Notes: generated from the sequence alone by a model not told the origin. Counted from the stretch's first letter, positions 35,056-44,962 are shown. The stretch: 64,000 nucleotides of DNA from Halalkalibacter wakoensis JCM 9140 (GCF_000513095.1 NZ_BAUT01000002.1:62001-126000); one strand, 5' to 3'. Numbers and translations: made by a program.

Positions 35056-36393
35056 TTGGCAAACATATTAATCAAACAAGCTGAAATTGTGACGATGAAT
35101 GCAAATGAAGACATTTTTATTGGTGATATTTTGATAGAGGATGATCGAATTAAAGAAATCGGGCACAACTTATCTCCCCCTTCTGTTGATAAGATCATCG
35201 ATGGTACAAACAAAACCGTGATTCCTGGATTTGTTCAAACGCATATTCATTTATGTCAAACCGTTTTTCGTGGAAGAGCAGATGATCTGGAACTGTTAGA
35301 TTGGTTAAAGAAGAGAATCTGGCCTCTTGAGGCCGCTCATGATGAAGAATCTCTTTATTATTCAGCGTTACTTGGAATTGGTGAATTGATTCAAAGCGGG
35401 ACAACATCCATTGTTGATATGGAGACTGTTCATTATACAAATTCAGCATTTGAGGCGATTGCTTCTAGCGGCATTCGCGCGTTGTCAGGAAAAGTAATGA
35501 TGGATAAGGGGGAAGAAGTACCAAAGAAGCTACAAGAATCCACAAGCCGATCCATTCAAGAAAGTGTCGACCTGTTAGAAAAGTGGCATAATTATGATGA
35601 TGGACGAATTAAGTATGCTTTCTCTCCTCGGTTTGTCGTTTCGTGTACAGAACCATTGCTTCAAGAAGTCGCACAATTGTCGGCTTCTTATGGGGTCCAT
35701 GTTCATACGCATGCGTCTGAAAACCGCGGGGAAATTGAAATTGTAGAACAAGAGACGGGAATGAGAAATATTGAGTATTTGGACCATATTGGTTTAGCCA
35801 ATGACCGTCTTATATTGGCACATTGTGTTTGGCTTGATGAGAATGAAAAGCTAATTATTAAAGAAAAAGGAATACACGTTAGTCATTGTCCGGGTTCGAA
35901 TTTAAAGCTAGCTTCTGGAATCGCAGAAGTTCCGCGTTTGCTGGATGATCAAATTTCTGTCAGCCTTGGTGCAGATGGGGCACCATGTAACAATAATTTA
36001 GATATGTTTAATGAAATGCGTTTAGCAGCGTTAATTCAAAAGCCTATTCATGGTCCAGCAGCGATGAATGCGAAAACCGTTTTTAAAATGGCAACAATTG
36101 GTGGAGCGAAAGCGGTTGGGCTTGAGAATGAGATTGGAAGCATTGAAGTAGGGAAGAAGGCAGACTTAGTTTTATTAGATTTAAACGATTTTCATACGTA
36201 TCCTTCTTTTGATGTGGATCCCATTTCTCGAATTGTTTACTCAGCAACTAGGGCGGACGTTGTGACATCCATTATTAACGGTCACATTGTGATGGAAAAT
36301 CGAATGATGAAGACGATTGATAAGCATACAGTGTTAAGAGAAGCGAATTTCTCCATTAATCGAATGACCAAACGTATGGCTACCATTGTGTAA
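35056..36393 (+). CDS. Metal-dependent amidohydrolase/deaminase under the purine riboswitch
   Basis: A 445-residue amidohydrolase of the TRZ/ATZ and S-adenosylhomocysteine/guanine deaminase type. Metal ligands: HxH in QTHIHLCQ (H63, H65), His in HTHASE (about 223), His in LAHCVW (about 259), Asp in LGADGAPCNN (about 311). The riboswitch suggests a purine substrate; guanine deaminase or a related aminopurine deaminase is the natural guess, but MTA/SAH deaminases look similar. TTG start preferred: the in-frame ATG at 35047 is too close to GAGGTGAT. Followed closely by a gamma-glutamylcyclotransferase-like gene. Confidence 0.8.
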   Translation: MANILIKQAEIVTMNANEDIFIGDILIEDDRIKEIGHNLSPPSVDKIIDGTNKTVIPGFVQTHIHLCQTVFRGRADDLELLDWLKKRIWPLEAAHDEESLYYSALLGIGELIQSGTTSIVDMETVHYTNSAFEAIASSGIRALSGKVMMDKGEEVPKKLQESTSRSIQESVDLLEKWHNYDDGRIKYAFSPRFVVSCTEPLLQEVAQLSASYGVHVHTHASENRGEIEIVEQETGMRNIEYLDHIGLANDRLILAHCVWLDENEKLIIKEKGIHVSHCPGSNLKLASGIAEVPRLLDDQISVSLGADGAPCNNNLDMFNEMRLAALIQKPIHGPAAMNAKTVFKMATIGGAKAVGLENEIGSIEVGKKADLVLLDLNDFHTYPSFDVDPISRIVYSATRADVVTSIINGHIVMENRMMKTIDKHTVLREANFSINRMTKRMATIV

Positions 36394-36408
36394 GGAGTGT
36401 TACAGTGG

Positions 36409-36828
36409 ATGAGGAACAAAGAGACATATCTTGTATTTGTATATGGAACGTTACGTAAAGGTGGAACAAATGATCACTACTTAAAAAAAGCGAAGTTGAT
36501 TTCATCTTCTGTATGGGTAAAAGGGGAATTGCATGATACCGGTTACGGATATCCAGTTTTAAAGGAACGTTCTTCAAGAAGAATTGTGGGTGAACTGTAC
36601 GAAGTAACAAGTGGAGAATTAACCCAATTAGATTACCTTGAAGACTTCAAGCCTTCTCGTGCTAGAAATGAATATGAAAGAGTTATTCGAACGGTTTACA
36701 TGACAGACAAAACAGTCGAGGCTTTTGTTTATGTAGAGGGTGAACGCCTCACTACTTGTGAGCAGATGATAGAGGAAAATGATTGGATGGTTTATCAAGG
36801 TGGTGAAATGTCTCGTCACAGAGAATAA
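36409..36828 (+). CDS. Gamma-glutamylcyclotransferase-like (AIG2/YtfP family) protein
   Basis: A 139-residue protein with the AIG2/YtfP signature FVYGTLRKGGTN (about residues 10-21) and GYPVLKE, GELYEV segments; a conserved acidic residue (QLDYLEDF) is in the usual catalytic position. Members cyclise gamma-glutamyl-amines or have unknown roles. It starts 16 bases after the amidohydrolase stop, with AAGGAG at the stop codon, so it is the second gene of the riboswitch operon. Terminated immediately downstream. Confidence 0.78.
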   Translation: MRNKETYLVFVYGTLRKGGTNDHYLKKAKLISSSVWVKGELHDTGYGYPVLKERSSRRIVGELYEVTSGELTQLDYLEDFKPSRARNEYERVIRTVYMTDKTVEAFVYVEGERLTTCEQMIEENDWMVYQGGEMSRHRE

Positions 36829-36830
36829 TG

Positions 36831-36874
36831 AAAAGAGCAGATGGTCACGTTCAGTGATGGATCTGCTCTTTTTC
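36831..36874 (+). terminator. Terminator of the riboswitch operon
   Basis: Stem AAAAGAGCAGAT/ATCTGCTCTTTTT with an imperfectly paired inner part, then T-run. Confidence 0.85.
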
Positions 36875-36886
36875 GTTACATAATTA

Positions 36887-36917
36887 TGGATGGTACAGGG
36901 AACGTTTTACATAGGGA
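36887..36917 (+). promoter_or_regulatory. Possible sigma-G promoter of the first germinant receptor operon
   Basis: TGGATG (36887-36892), 17 bases, then CATAGGGA (36910-36917). It resembles the forespore sigma-G pattern (TGAATA, 17-18, CATACTA) in spacing and in most of each box. The operon is expected to be forespore-specific. Confidence 0.4.
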
Positions 36918-36941
36918 CCAAATGATAGGGAGGGTTGTTTA

Positions 36942-38441
36942 ATGAGTCGGAGAAAAAAGGGGTTTAAGTTTAAAAAGCTCTTTCCTCCTCAGCCACATGA
37001 TGATAACACAGCAAATCCGGGCATTAAAGAACCAATTACAAAAGAAGCGATACAAACGAGTTTAGCCGATATAGATGATTTTGTGATGAAGGAAGTAGCC
37101 ATTGGTGACAAAACGGTTACGATCATCTATTTAAGCAGCATCGTCGAAACGTCGATTATTGATGAACTTGTATTTAATCCTTTAAATCAATCGTCTTCAA
37201 CAAAACCAGAAGAGATATTTAAAAACTATTCATCCGTTAAGAAAGATGAGTTACCAAAACTGATTCATGATATATGTAGTGGTTTTACAGTTGTCATGTT
37301 TGAGGAAGAAATTATTGAAATAGATACATTCAGTGCACCAGATCGCTCTATAACGATCCCTGAAAATGAAACGACGGTTATGGGACCTCAAGATGCCTTT
37401 GTTGAGAGTGTGTCAACAAATGTAGCTCTTATAAAAAAAAGAATTCGATCCCCTCAATTAAAGTCAAAATCATTTTTACTAGGAACAGAGACGAAAAATG
37501 ATGTTGTCATGCTGTATATGGATAATATTGCGAATGACGAGAATGTAAGCCGAGTAGAAAGGAGATTGGAGAATGTTGAATTTCATGGTTTTATTGGCTT
37601 GCCTGTTTTAAAACAGATGCTTGAAGATAAACCATTCTCTCCTTTTCCTCAGTTTGGGATTACGGTCAGAAGCGACAATACGGTGGATGCATTATTAAAT
37701 GGAAAAATTATTGTCTTAATGAATGGAAGTCCAGAGGCGGCTATACTCCCTGCATCTTTTTGGGAAATGTTTCTATCACCTGAGGATTATTATACACGTT
37801 GGACAACGGCAAGTCTTTTGAGGATGCTACGTCTTGCTGGATTTTTTATTTCCATTTTTTTAACGTCAACTTATGTGTCAGTGTTAACGTTTCACCCAGA
37901 AATGCTTCCACCACAATTATTGAGGCTTCTAGCAGAATCAAGAGCTCAAGTTCCATTTCCACCAGTGTTGGAAGCGCTGATCATAGAACTTGTTATTGAA
38001 GTGCTTAGGGAAGCGGGGGCGCGAATGCCGACCAAGATTGGTCAAACAATCGGTATTGTTGGCGGGATCGTAATAGGAACCGCAGCCGTAGAGGCAGGAC
38101 TAGCCAGTAATATTCTTATCGTACTTGTAGCTGTTACGGCTTTATTGTCGTTTATTTCGCCAAATTATTTAATGAGTAATGCGATTCGGTTTATCCGCTA
38201 CATTTATATTATTGTTGCAGGGATACTAGGAATGTTTGGTCAAATGATTGTGCTTGCGTGGATGATGAATCATTTGTCAAATATGACCTCATTGGGAACT
38301 CCTTATATTACTCCAGTCATTCCGAGAAAATGGGGCGATTTATTAAACTCCGTTATACGAGCACCTGTTAACTTCATGGTACAGCGAGCAGGCATAGCTC
38401 GAGCGAAAAAAGATTTAATCCGACCGTTAGACGAGGAGTAG
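36942..38441 (+). CDS. Germinant receptor A subunit (GerA family), first operon
   Basis: A 499-residue GerAA/GerKA-type protein. A soluble N-terminal part with GPQDAFVESVSTNVALIKKR (about residue 147) and KRIRSPQLKSK; then 5-6 TM helices, with PFPPVLEALIIELVIEVLRE and GARMPTKIGQTIGIVGG (about 345-380), the most conserved part of the family. It senses nutrients in the inner membrane of the spore with the B and C partners. GGGAGG site; B subunit gene follows eight bases later. The ligand cannot be predicted. Confidence 0.92.
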   Translation: MSRRKKGFKFKKLFPPQPHDDNTANPGIKEPITKEAIQTSLADIDDFVMKEVAIGDKTVTIIYLSSIVETSIIDELVFNPLNQSSSTKPEEIFKNYSSVKKDELPKLIHDICSGFTVVMFEEEIIEIDTFSAPDRSITIPENETTVMGPQDAFVESVSTNVALIKKRIRSPQLKSKSFLLGTETKNDVVMLYMDNIANDENVSRVERRLENVEFHGFIGLPVLKQMLEDKPFSPFPQFGITVRSDNTVDALLNGKIIVLMNGSPEAAILPASFWEMFLSPEDYYTRWTTASLLRMLRLAGFFISIFLTSTYVSVLTFHPEMLPPQLLRLLAESRAQVPFPPVLEALIIELVIEVLREAGARMPTKIGQTIGIVGGIVIGTAAVEAGLASNILIVLVAVTALLSFISPNYLMSNAIRFIRYIYIIVAGILGMFGQMIVLAWMMNHLSNMTSLGTPYITPVIPRKWGDLLNSVIRAPVNFMVQRAGIARAKKDLIRPLDEE

Positions 38442-38448
38442 GTGGGTT

Positions 38449-39561
38449 ATGGATAACGGCAATATAGTCAAATTAAATAAATATCATGTTATTTTTTTAA
38501 TTCAAAATACAATGATCGGCATCGGTCTCTTTTCATTGCCTAACGATATTTCAGCTGTTGGCTATAACCAATGGCTTATTCCAATCTTGTTAGGGGTTTT
38601 AGCGAACATAACGCTCATCCCAATTGTCATGCTCTGTCTCAAGTATCCACGTGATTCATTATTTAAAATCACAGAAAAACTGTTAGGAAAAGTGGTTGGA
38701 AAAATCGTTAATGCAACTCTACTTCTTTACGGGATAGCTTCCGCTTCAAGTGTGGTCAGTGACTTTTCCCGGCTTGTGCAGGGGATTGTTTTACCGACTT
38801 TTACGATCAATCCTTTTGTTATTTCCACTTTTATTGTCGTTATTGCCATCGTGTTAGGGGGAATCAAATCAGTTGCTCGTTTTTGTATGTTTTCTTTCTT
38901 TATGACAGGATGGATGATTGCCTTTTTACAATGGCCACTTCAAGCTGGGAACTGGATTCATTTATATCCCACATTTGAAGTAGGCTGGAATGACTGGCTT
39001 ACTGGGATGTATGAAGGTTCAATTGCGATGTTTGGTTATGGGTTAATCTTGTTTTACTTCCCTTATATCCAAGAGCAGAAAAAAGCCTTTTTACATGCCT
39101 CTATTGGGATTTGGATCGCAGTTATTTACTATTTCTTAGTTTCGGTTGCGGCGGTTATTTATTTTTCTCCGTGGCAAATTGATAATTTGTTATACCCAGT
39201 ATTGAATTTATTTCAAGCGATTCAATTGCCTTTTGTAGAAAGAATTGAAAATTTCGGAACAACATTATGGGTATTTCTTGTACTTTCAACAGCAGCTACA
39301 TACTTGTGGATTGCTAAAAAAGGGATGGATGCCCTATTTAACAAACATAAAAACCGTACATGGCATGTGTATGTTGCAGCAATACTGGCTGTTTTAATTA
39401 TACTTGGTCCAATACCGATTGATCTTCAAAGGCAGTTGTATGACGAATGGGTTGTTTATTATGGATATGGGGTCATTGCATTGCCTAGTTTTCTTCTTCT
39501 CATTCATGCCGTAAAAACAAAGTTAGGGAATCAGCAACAAAAGAAGGAGGTAGTGACATGA
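38449..39561 (+). CDS. Germinant receptor B subunit, first operon
   Basis: A 370-residue membrane protein with 10 predicted helices, of the GerAB/spore-germination permease type within the amino acid/polyamine transporter superfamily: QNTMIGIGLFSLPNDIS near residue 20 and MYEGSIAMFGYGLILFYFPY near residue 190. The B subunit is thought to bind the nutrient. Its stop overlaps the ATG of the C subunit gene (ATGA). Confidence 0.9.
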   Translation: MDNGNIVKLNKYHVIFLIQNTMIGIGLFSLPNDISAVGYNQWLIPILLGVLANITLIPIVMLCLKYPRDSLFKITEKLLGKVVGKIVNATLLLYGIASASSVVSDFSRLVQGIVLPTFTINPFVISTFIVVIAIVLGGIKSVARFCMFSFFMTGWMIAFLQWPLQAGNWIHLYPTFEVGWNDWLTGMYEGSIAMFGYGLILFYFPYIQEQKKAFLHASIGIWIAVIYYFLVSVAAVIYFSPWQIDNLLYPVLNLFQAIQLPFVERIENFGTTLWVFLVLSTAATYLWIAKKGMDALFNKHKNRTWHVYVAAILAVLIILGPIPIDLQRQLYDEWVVYYGYGVIALPSFLLLIHAVKTKLGNQQQKKEVVT

Positions 39562-40670
39562 ATAGAAAAAAAATTATGTTGCTTATCGTTTTTCTTTTTT
39601 CTGCTTGTGGTTGTGCTGATCCAAACTTAGAACAACCGGTTATCGAAGATTTAGGAATGATTGGAGTCATGGGGTTTGACTATGTGGACGAGGAAAAAGT
39701 GAAAATTTCTGTGTCGTTACCACAGCCATCCAAAGATGCAGAAGAACAAGTTCAGCATTTCACCTCAACTGTAAAACTGCCACATGAAGCCTTAATGGAC
39801 ATCTCGACGTTAACGGAGAAAACGTTAACGCCAGCTCAATTACGTGTGTTGTTGTTTAGTGAAGAGTTTGCAAGAAAAAGAGGCTTAATGAAAATCATCG
39901 AAAATCTTTATCGAGACCCATTAGTAGGGTCGAATATCTTTGTAGCGGTTGCCAAAGGGAATGCCGAAGAAATTTTAACAGGTACGTATAAGGATAAACC
40001 AGAAATCAATATTTATTTAACGGAATTGTTGACTCCAAGGACGATGACAGCTTTTAGTCCTTTTACAACGATTCATGATTTTATTCATGAAAATACAGAT
40101 GAAGTCGCCGACCCTTCGGCACCGTACTTGGAGGGAATGGATGGATCCGTAAAAATTACGAAGGTTGCGCTTTTTGAAGACGATAAAATGATTGATACGA
40201 TAGAGCCTGAGGAAGCGAAGCTAGTAGAAGCGATGAAAGGGACAAAAGATTTGCCGCCAGTTTCCTTTCTGATTCCATCTGCAGATGGAAACGGAGATGA
40301 AACATTTGTGATGAAGTTTACGACAACTAGAGTCGATTTTGATGTAAACGGAGATTTAAATAACCCAGAAATCTTTGTTTATTTGTATGCACGAGGAAAA
40401 GTAGTTGATTATGACGGAACCCGGTATATATCTCAACCAGAAAATAGGAAAGAAGTAGAAGAAGAGGCTAGTACATTTTTAGAAAACAAGATCATGGCGG
40501 CATTAACTCAATTTCAAGAACAGGGCATCGATCCGATTGCAATAGGGGAGCATTTTCGCATAAAAAATGCAAGAGGATGGTCAAAAGACCGTTGGATTGA
40601 AGCGTTTAAAAATGCTGATGTCACAACACATGTTGAAATTCGAATTGTGTCAACTGGAACAATTAAATAA
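39558..40670 (+). CDS. Germinant receptor C subunit (lipoprotein), first operon
   Basis: A 370-residue lipoprotein. Signal MNRKKIMLLIVFLFSAC with lipobox F-S-A-C (Cys17), then the three-domain GerAC-type body: GFDYVDEEKVKISVSLP, the LTPAQLRVLLFSEEFA segment and a C-terminal domain with the RGWSKDRWIEAFKNADV end. It docks with A and B at the outer face of the inner spore membrane. Overlaps the B subunit gene. A terminator follows, closing the first operon. Confidence 0.9.
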   Translation: MNRKKIMLLIVFLFSACGCADPNLEQPVIEDLGMIGVMGFDYVDEEKVKISVSLPQPSKDAEEQVQHFTSTVKLPHEALMDISTLTEKTLTPAQLRVLLFSEEFARKRGLMKIIENLYRDPLVGSNIFVAVAKGNAEEILTGTYKDKPEINIYLTELLTPRTMTAFSPFTTIHDFIHENTDEVADPSAPYLEGMDGSVKITKVALFEDDKMIDTIEPEEAKLVEAMKGTKDLPPVSFLIPSADGNGDETFVMKFTTTRVDFDVNGDLNNPEIFVYLYARGKVVDYDGTRYISQPENRKEVEEEASTFLENKIMAALTQFQEQGIDPIAIGEHFRIKNARGWSKDRWIEAFKNADVTTHVEIRIVSTGTIK

Positions 40671-40680
40671 CTTATTTAAG

Positions 40681-40718
40681 AGCTGCTAAAAGTCGAATTT
40701 TAGCAGCTTCTTTTCTTT
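40681..40718 (+). terminator. Terminator of the first germinant receptor operon
   Basis: Stem AGCTGCTAAAA/TTTTAGCAGCT, six-base loop, tail TCTTTTCTTT. Confidence 0.88.
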
Positions 40719-40804
40719 AATATGTTGGATAATGGAAAGATTACATAAATAAGCTTTTTCAGGCAAACCTAACAATACAAAAGAACGGACCTGGGGGTGA
40801 TGAA

Positions 40805-41038
40805 GTGGTTACCTTCGTCTTTATCATTAATGTAGGATTAATGCTGTTGTTAATGGCAGTTTTTGATTCGGTTATTTATGAACGTGGTTTTTTTCAAAGT
40901 TTATTTGATATTTATCCGTTTGAATTAGGAACGAGAAGGACGATTGTCTCATCTGTCGCCGTCCTCGGATTTATAATAGCGGTCTACATTGATTACAAAG
41001 ATCGAAAAAAGAGCACTAATCAACAAACAAGTGAGTGA
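40805..41038 (+). CDS. Small two-helix protein, likely germinant receptor D subunit
   Basis: A 77-residue protein with two TM segments (about residues 3-20 and 45-62) and a basic C-terminal tail (DYKDRKKS). Small two-TM 'D' proteins encoded in germinant receptor operons are known in Bacillus and modulate receptor function. GTG start with GGGGGTGA. It overlaps the ribosome site of the following B subunit gene and opens the second operon. Confidence 0.75.
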   Translation: MVTFVFIINVGLMLLLMAVFDSVIYERGFFQSLFDIYPFELGTRRTIVSSVAVLGFIIAVYIDYKDRKKSTNQQTSE

Positions 41039-41046
41039 GGCTACCT

Positions 41047-42174
41047 ATGAAGGCAAATGGAAATGACAAAATTTCATTATGGCAATTGTTTATTTTGATC
41101 ATGATTTTTGCCATTGGAACCACTGTCGTTGTTGGGGCAGGAGAAGAGGCTAAACAGGATTATTGGATCGCAGAATTAATTGCAGCATCATTTGGTGTTG
41201 GAATCGTCTTCGCATATTTTTATTTAATTAAATTTGCAGACCAACGAAATTTATATGAAATGCTCTTTTTTGCTTTTGGGAAGTATATGGGGACTTTGCT
41301 TGTTTTGTTTTATTCACTCTATTTTTTTTATATTGCATCTAGAAACATACGTGACTTTGGGGAACTAATGAAAATTACCATTTTACCGATTACACCACTA
41401 GAAGTCATAACGATTGTCATGATGATTCCAGTCGTTTACACCGTCTATTTAGGGCTTGAAGTACTGGCTCGGGTAACGGAAATTGTCTCTCCTTATGTAT
41501 TAGGAATATTAATATTGGTTGGATTGTTACTTTTCGTTAGTGGGGAATTAGAATTAACTCATTTGCTACCGGTATTGGGAGACGGATTTGGGCCCGTTTG
41601 GGAAGCTCTTTTTCCAACCCTTTTGACCTTTCCATACGGAGAAGTGATCGTATTTACGGTCATTATGACAGCGACTACGAAGTTTTCGTATGTTGGCAAG
41701 GTAGGGGCGGCGGCAGTTGCACTCAGTGGTCTATTAATTACCTATGCAAATATGATTCAAATTACCGCATTAGGTGTGGATTTGAAAACACGAACTCTTT
41801 TTCCACTTATGACGGCGGCTAGAGAAATCATGCTCCTTGAATTTATTGAACGTGTTGATATTCTAGTTGTTTTCATTTTAATGACTGGTGTATTTATTAA
41901 AGTTAGTGTGTTTTTCTATGCTGGGTTAAAGGGGCTTGAACATGTGTTTAAGCTACCGTATCGTAAACTGATTGTTCCAATTGCTTGTTTAATTCCGTTT
42001 TTTGCCGTATTAAATTCTGTTAATATTGTAGAACATTTCGAAGAAGGATTGGTCATTGTTCCTTATGTTCTCCATCTTCCTCTGCAATTTGGAATACCTC
42101 TTTTGCTCTTTTTCATCATTTGGATGAAAAAGAAGAAGCAGAAAAAATCCGTTTCAGGAGGGGTTGCATCATGA
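41047..42174 (+). CDS. Germinant receptor B subunit, second operon
   Basis: A 375-residue, ten-helix permease-like protein of the GerAB type: GTTVVVGAGEEAKQDYWIAEL near residue 25, then the family LKFADQRNLYEMLFFAFGKY segment near 63. Distinct from the first-operon B protein, so the two receptors should sense different nutrients. The ATG at 41047 is preferred because GTGAGG is six bases upstream; the earlier GTG overlaps the D gene. Its stop overlaps the A subunit start. Confidence 0.88.
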   Translation: MKANGNDKISLWQLFILIMIFAIGTTVVVGAGEEAKQDYWIAELIAASFGVGIVFAYFYLIKFADQRNLYEMLFFAFGKYMGTLLVLFYSLYFFYIASRNIRDFGELMKITILPITPLEVITIVMMIPVVYTVYLGLEVLARVTEIVSPYVLGILILVGLLLFVSGELELTHLLPVLGDGFGPVWEALFPTLLTFPYGEVIVFTVIMTATTKFSYVGKVGAAAVALSGLLITYANMIQITALGVDLKTRTLFPLMTAAREIMLLEFIERVDILVVFILMTGVFIKVSVFFYAGLKGLEHVFKLPYRKLIVPIACLIPFFAVLNSVNIVEHFEEGLVIVPYVLHLPLQFGIPLLLFFIIWMKKKKQKKSVSGGVAS

Positions 42175-43775
42175 AGAAAGTATTCAAACAAATCATCTCC
42201 TCAATGAAAGTTGATGACCAAAATCAAGTCACGACTCCAGAAGATCTTATTGAAGATCAACATGGCAAAAGGTCGATCTCACCTTCCATAAAGAAAAACG
42301 AAGAAGTGGTTAACAAAGAGTTTGCTCAATCCTATGATTTTATTTCTGAGAAAGTCTTTATTGGGAAGCAGGAAGGCCTTCTTTGCTATTTAACAAGTAT
42401 GGTTGATCCGCAAACGGTCTCAGAAACCATTCGACCAGCTCTTGCGGACGCCTACCAAGTAAAAAGAGACATTTCAAAAGCTACGGATTTTGATCAATTT
42501 CAAAAAGAATACTTTTCAAGCAATGATACGGTTTCTCTGCAGTACAACCATGAAGTATTATGGTATATTCTTTCCGGTTATACGATCTTGCTAGTCGATG
42601 GTGTGTCAAAAGGACTAGCAATTAGTACGATAACAAACGAGAGTAGAGGGGTTGAGCAATCCAAAACGCAAACGATTATTCGTGGACCTCAAGACAGTTT
42701 CACAGAAGCAAAATCGACGAATGTTAGCTTAATAAGAAGAAGGATCAAAAATCCCCATTTGAAAGTGGAAAACTTCACAGTAGGAAAAGATACGCAAACA
42801 GCTGTGTGCGTCGCATATTTAGATCATGTTGCAAGTAAGGAAATCGTTGATGAAGTTAAGAAGCGAGTACAAGAAATAAAGGGTAGTGCGGTTTTTGATT
42901 CTGGAAACATTGAAGAATTTATTTCTGATCGCGTCATTACACCTTTTCCAATGCTCTATCATACAGATCGACCTGATACAGTTGCCGCTGACATTGTTGA
43001 AGGTAAAGTAGCGGTCATTGTAGATGGGACTCCTTTTGTGTTATTAGCTCCTGTTGTGTTTACAGACTTCTTTCAAGTAAGTGAAGATTATTATCAAGGC
43101 TTTATGATGGCATCCATGCTCAGAATGTTGCGTTACCTTGCTTTTTTAATTGCTTTACTTTTGCCATCCATGTATATAGGTTTAACAACGTACCATCATC
43201 AGTTAATTCCAACTGGTTTAATTGTAAGCATTCAAGCGCAGCGCGAAGGAGTACCTTTTCCAGCTGTCGTAGAATTGCTGTTAATGGAAGTGACGTTTGA
43301 AATATTGCGTGAAGCAGGTGTGCGGATGCCCAGAGTTGTCGGACAGACTGTGTCCATTGTCGGGGCCCTCGTTATTGGACAGGCAGCAGTAGAAGCGGGA
43401 ATAGTTTCTCACTTTCTTGTGATCATTGTAGCCTTAACAGCGATGGCAGGGTTTGTTTCACCAGTGTATTCATTTGCGAATGCAACAAGGTTGCTGCGCT
43501 TCATGCTCATTCTTATGACTGCGGCGTTAGGCCTTTTTGGCACATTAACAGGCTTTTTACTAATTATTGCTCATTTAGCTAGTTTACGTTCATTTGGCGT
43601 TCCTTATTTAGCGCCAATGGGACCGTTTATATTAGAAGATCAAAAAGATGTATTTGTTCGCTTGCCAATTCAATTAATGAAACGTAGACCGAATTATCTT
43701 CATCCGAAAGCCGATGTAAAAGAACCACAGCCACAGCCGCTCCCTTCACAAAATCAGAAGGAGGAACAATCATGA
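42171..43775 (+). CDS. Germinant receptor A subunit, second operon
   Basis: A 534-residue GerAA-type protein. Soluble N-terminus with GPQDSFTEAKSTNVSLIRRR (about residue 170), then the TM half with LLLMEVTFEILREAGVRMPR and VVGQTVSIVGALVIGQAAVE. The C-terminus adds a Pro/Gln tail (KEPQPQPLPSQNQKEEQS). The operon order B-A-C differs from the A-B-C order of the first operon, so the two are not a simple recent duplication. GGAGGGG ribosome site; coupled to both neighbours by overlaps. Confidence 0.9.
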   Translation: MKKVFKQIISSMKVDDQNQVTTPEDLIEDQHGKRSISPSIKKNEEVVNKEFAQSYDFISEKVFIGKQEGLLCYLTSMVDPQTVSETIRPALADAYQVKRDISKATDFDQFQKEYFSSNDTVSLQYNHEVLWYILSGYTILLVDGVSKGLAISTITNESRGVEQSKTQTIIRGPQDSFTEAKSTNVSLIRRRIKNPHLKVENFTVGKDTQTAVCVAYLDHVASKEIVDEVKKRVQEIKGSAVFDSGNIEEFISDRVITPFPMLYHTDRPDTVAADIVEGKVAVIVDGTPFVLLAPVVFTDFFQVSEDYYQGFMMASMLRMLRYLAFLIALLLPSMYIGLTTYHHQLIPTGLIVSIQAQREGVPFPAVVELLLMEVTFEILREAGVRMPRVVGQTVSIVGALVIGQAAVEAGIVSHFLVIIVALTAMAGFVSPVYSFANATRLLRFMLILMTAALGLFGTLTGFLLIIAHLASLRSFGVPYLAPMGPFILEDQKDVFVRLPIQLMKRRPNYLHPKADVKEPQPQPLPSQNQKEEQS

Positions 43776-44962
43776 AGAGAAAGGTAGTTGTAGTTGTGTT
43801 GCTTTTGTTGCTTCTTGTTAGTGGTTGCTGGGATCGGAAGGAGCTTGATGATGTATCGTTAGTTACAGGATTAGCGTTAGAGCAGAGCGAAGATAAGGCA
43901 TTTAGCTTAACGATTGAAGCGATAAATGCAAGTGAACTAAGCGAACGAACAGCAGAGGGGCTAGCACCAACAATCACATATGAATTAAAAGGTTTGACAA
44001 TGGCTGAATTGTTAACAAAGATGAACATGGGAATCACAAGAGAGTTGAATTTCTCTCACACGAGAACATTGATTGTGGATGAAAAAGTGGCAGAAGAAGG
44101 GATTTCACGTTTTCTGCAATTTCTTGAGAAAAGTGGACAATTTCGAAATGATTTTCAGATACTCGTTTCAAAGGGTGTCCCCGCAACCGATATTATTACA
44201 ACAACCTATCCGATTCAAAAAGTTCCATCGATGAAGATGTATGAACAATTTTCGACGATTCAAGAAAATTGGGGAGGTTATCCAGATTCCAATCTAACTG
44301 ATTTTGTTTTCGCGCTAACGTCCCCCGGGAGGCATCCTGTTGCTGCAGCGGTTACAATTGAAGGAAATGAGGAAGAAGGCCATCATATTGATGACAACAA
44401 AGAAATCGATCTCGACGCCATTATCGTGTTTGACGGCTTAGCGTTATTTCATAAAGATCAATTAATTGGCTTTTTGGATGTGGAACAATCGAGAAATTTT
44501 ATGTGGACACAGGATCTAGATCGAACGACAGCGACTGCTTCTTGTGGGGAAGATGGCTACTTTGCCGTACAAATATATAATTCCAATTCAAAAGTTGAAG
44601 CATCTTATGAGAATGATGTTCCTTCTTTTAAGCTAAGAGTCATTATAGAAGGAGATATTCACGACAACCAATGTCCGGATGGATTAGACGAGATTGCTAC
44701 GTATGAAAAGTATCAAAAAATTATGGAAGAGCATTTAGAAGAGAAAATTAAAAAATCAATAGAGGATATTCAAGAAAAATATGGAGTTGATATTTTTGGA
44801 TTTGGTGAACATTTAAGCAAACAGCAATATAAAAAGTTTAAAGAACACAAAGATGATTGGGACGCGGAATTTGCTAAGGCAGAGTTTTCAGTGGAAGCAT
44901 CGGTTTATATTAGAAGAGATGGTATGAGAACGAAAAGTTTTATTGAACAGGTTGATGAATAG
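43772..44962 (+). CDS. Germinant receptor C subunit (lipoprotein), second operon
   Basis: A 396-residue lipoprotein with signal MKRKVVVVVLLLLLLVSGC, lipobox V-S-G-C (Cys19) and the conserved W-D-R-K-E-L-D-D right after it, a hallmark of GerAC-type proteins. The body has the three-domain layout ending in a charged coiled coil (about 305-355). GGAGGAAC site. No terminator is obvious between this gene and the desaturase gene. Confidence 0.9.
   Translation: MKRKVVVVVLLLLLLVSGCWDRKELDDVSLVTGLALEQSEDKAFSLTIEAINASELSERTAEGLAPTITYELKGLTMAELLTKMNMGITRELNFSHTRTLIVDEKVAEEGISRFLQFLEKSGQFRNDFQILVSKGVPATDIITTTYPIQKVPSMKMYEQFSTIQENWGGYPDSNLTDFVFALTSPGRHPVAAAVTIEGNEEEGHHIDDNKEIDLDAIIVFDGLALFHKDQLIGFLDVEQSRNFMWTQDLDRTTATASCGEDGYFAVQIYNSNSKVEASYENDVPSFKLRVIIEGDIHDNQCPDGLDEIATYEKYQKIMEEHLEEKIKKSIEDIQEKYGVDIFGFGEHLSKQQYKKFKEHKDDWDAEFAKAEFSVEASVYIRRDGMRTKSFIEQVDE

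Noticed and set aside
43627-44037. 136-codon minus-strand ORF in the second germinant receptor operon
   Set aside because: Antisense to two clearly conserved receptor genes.
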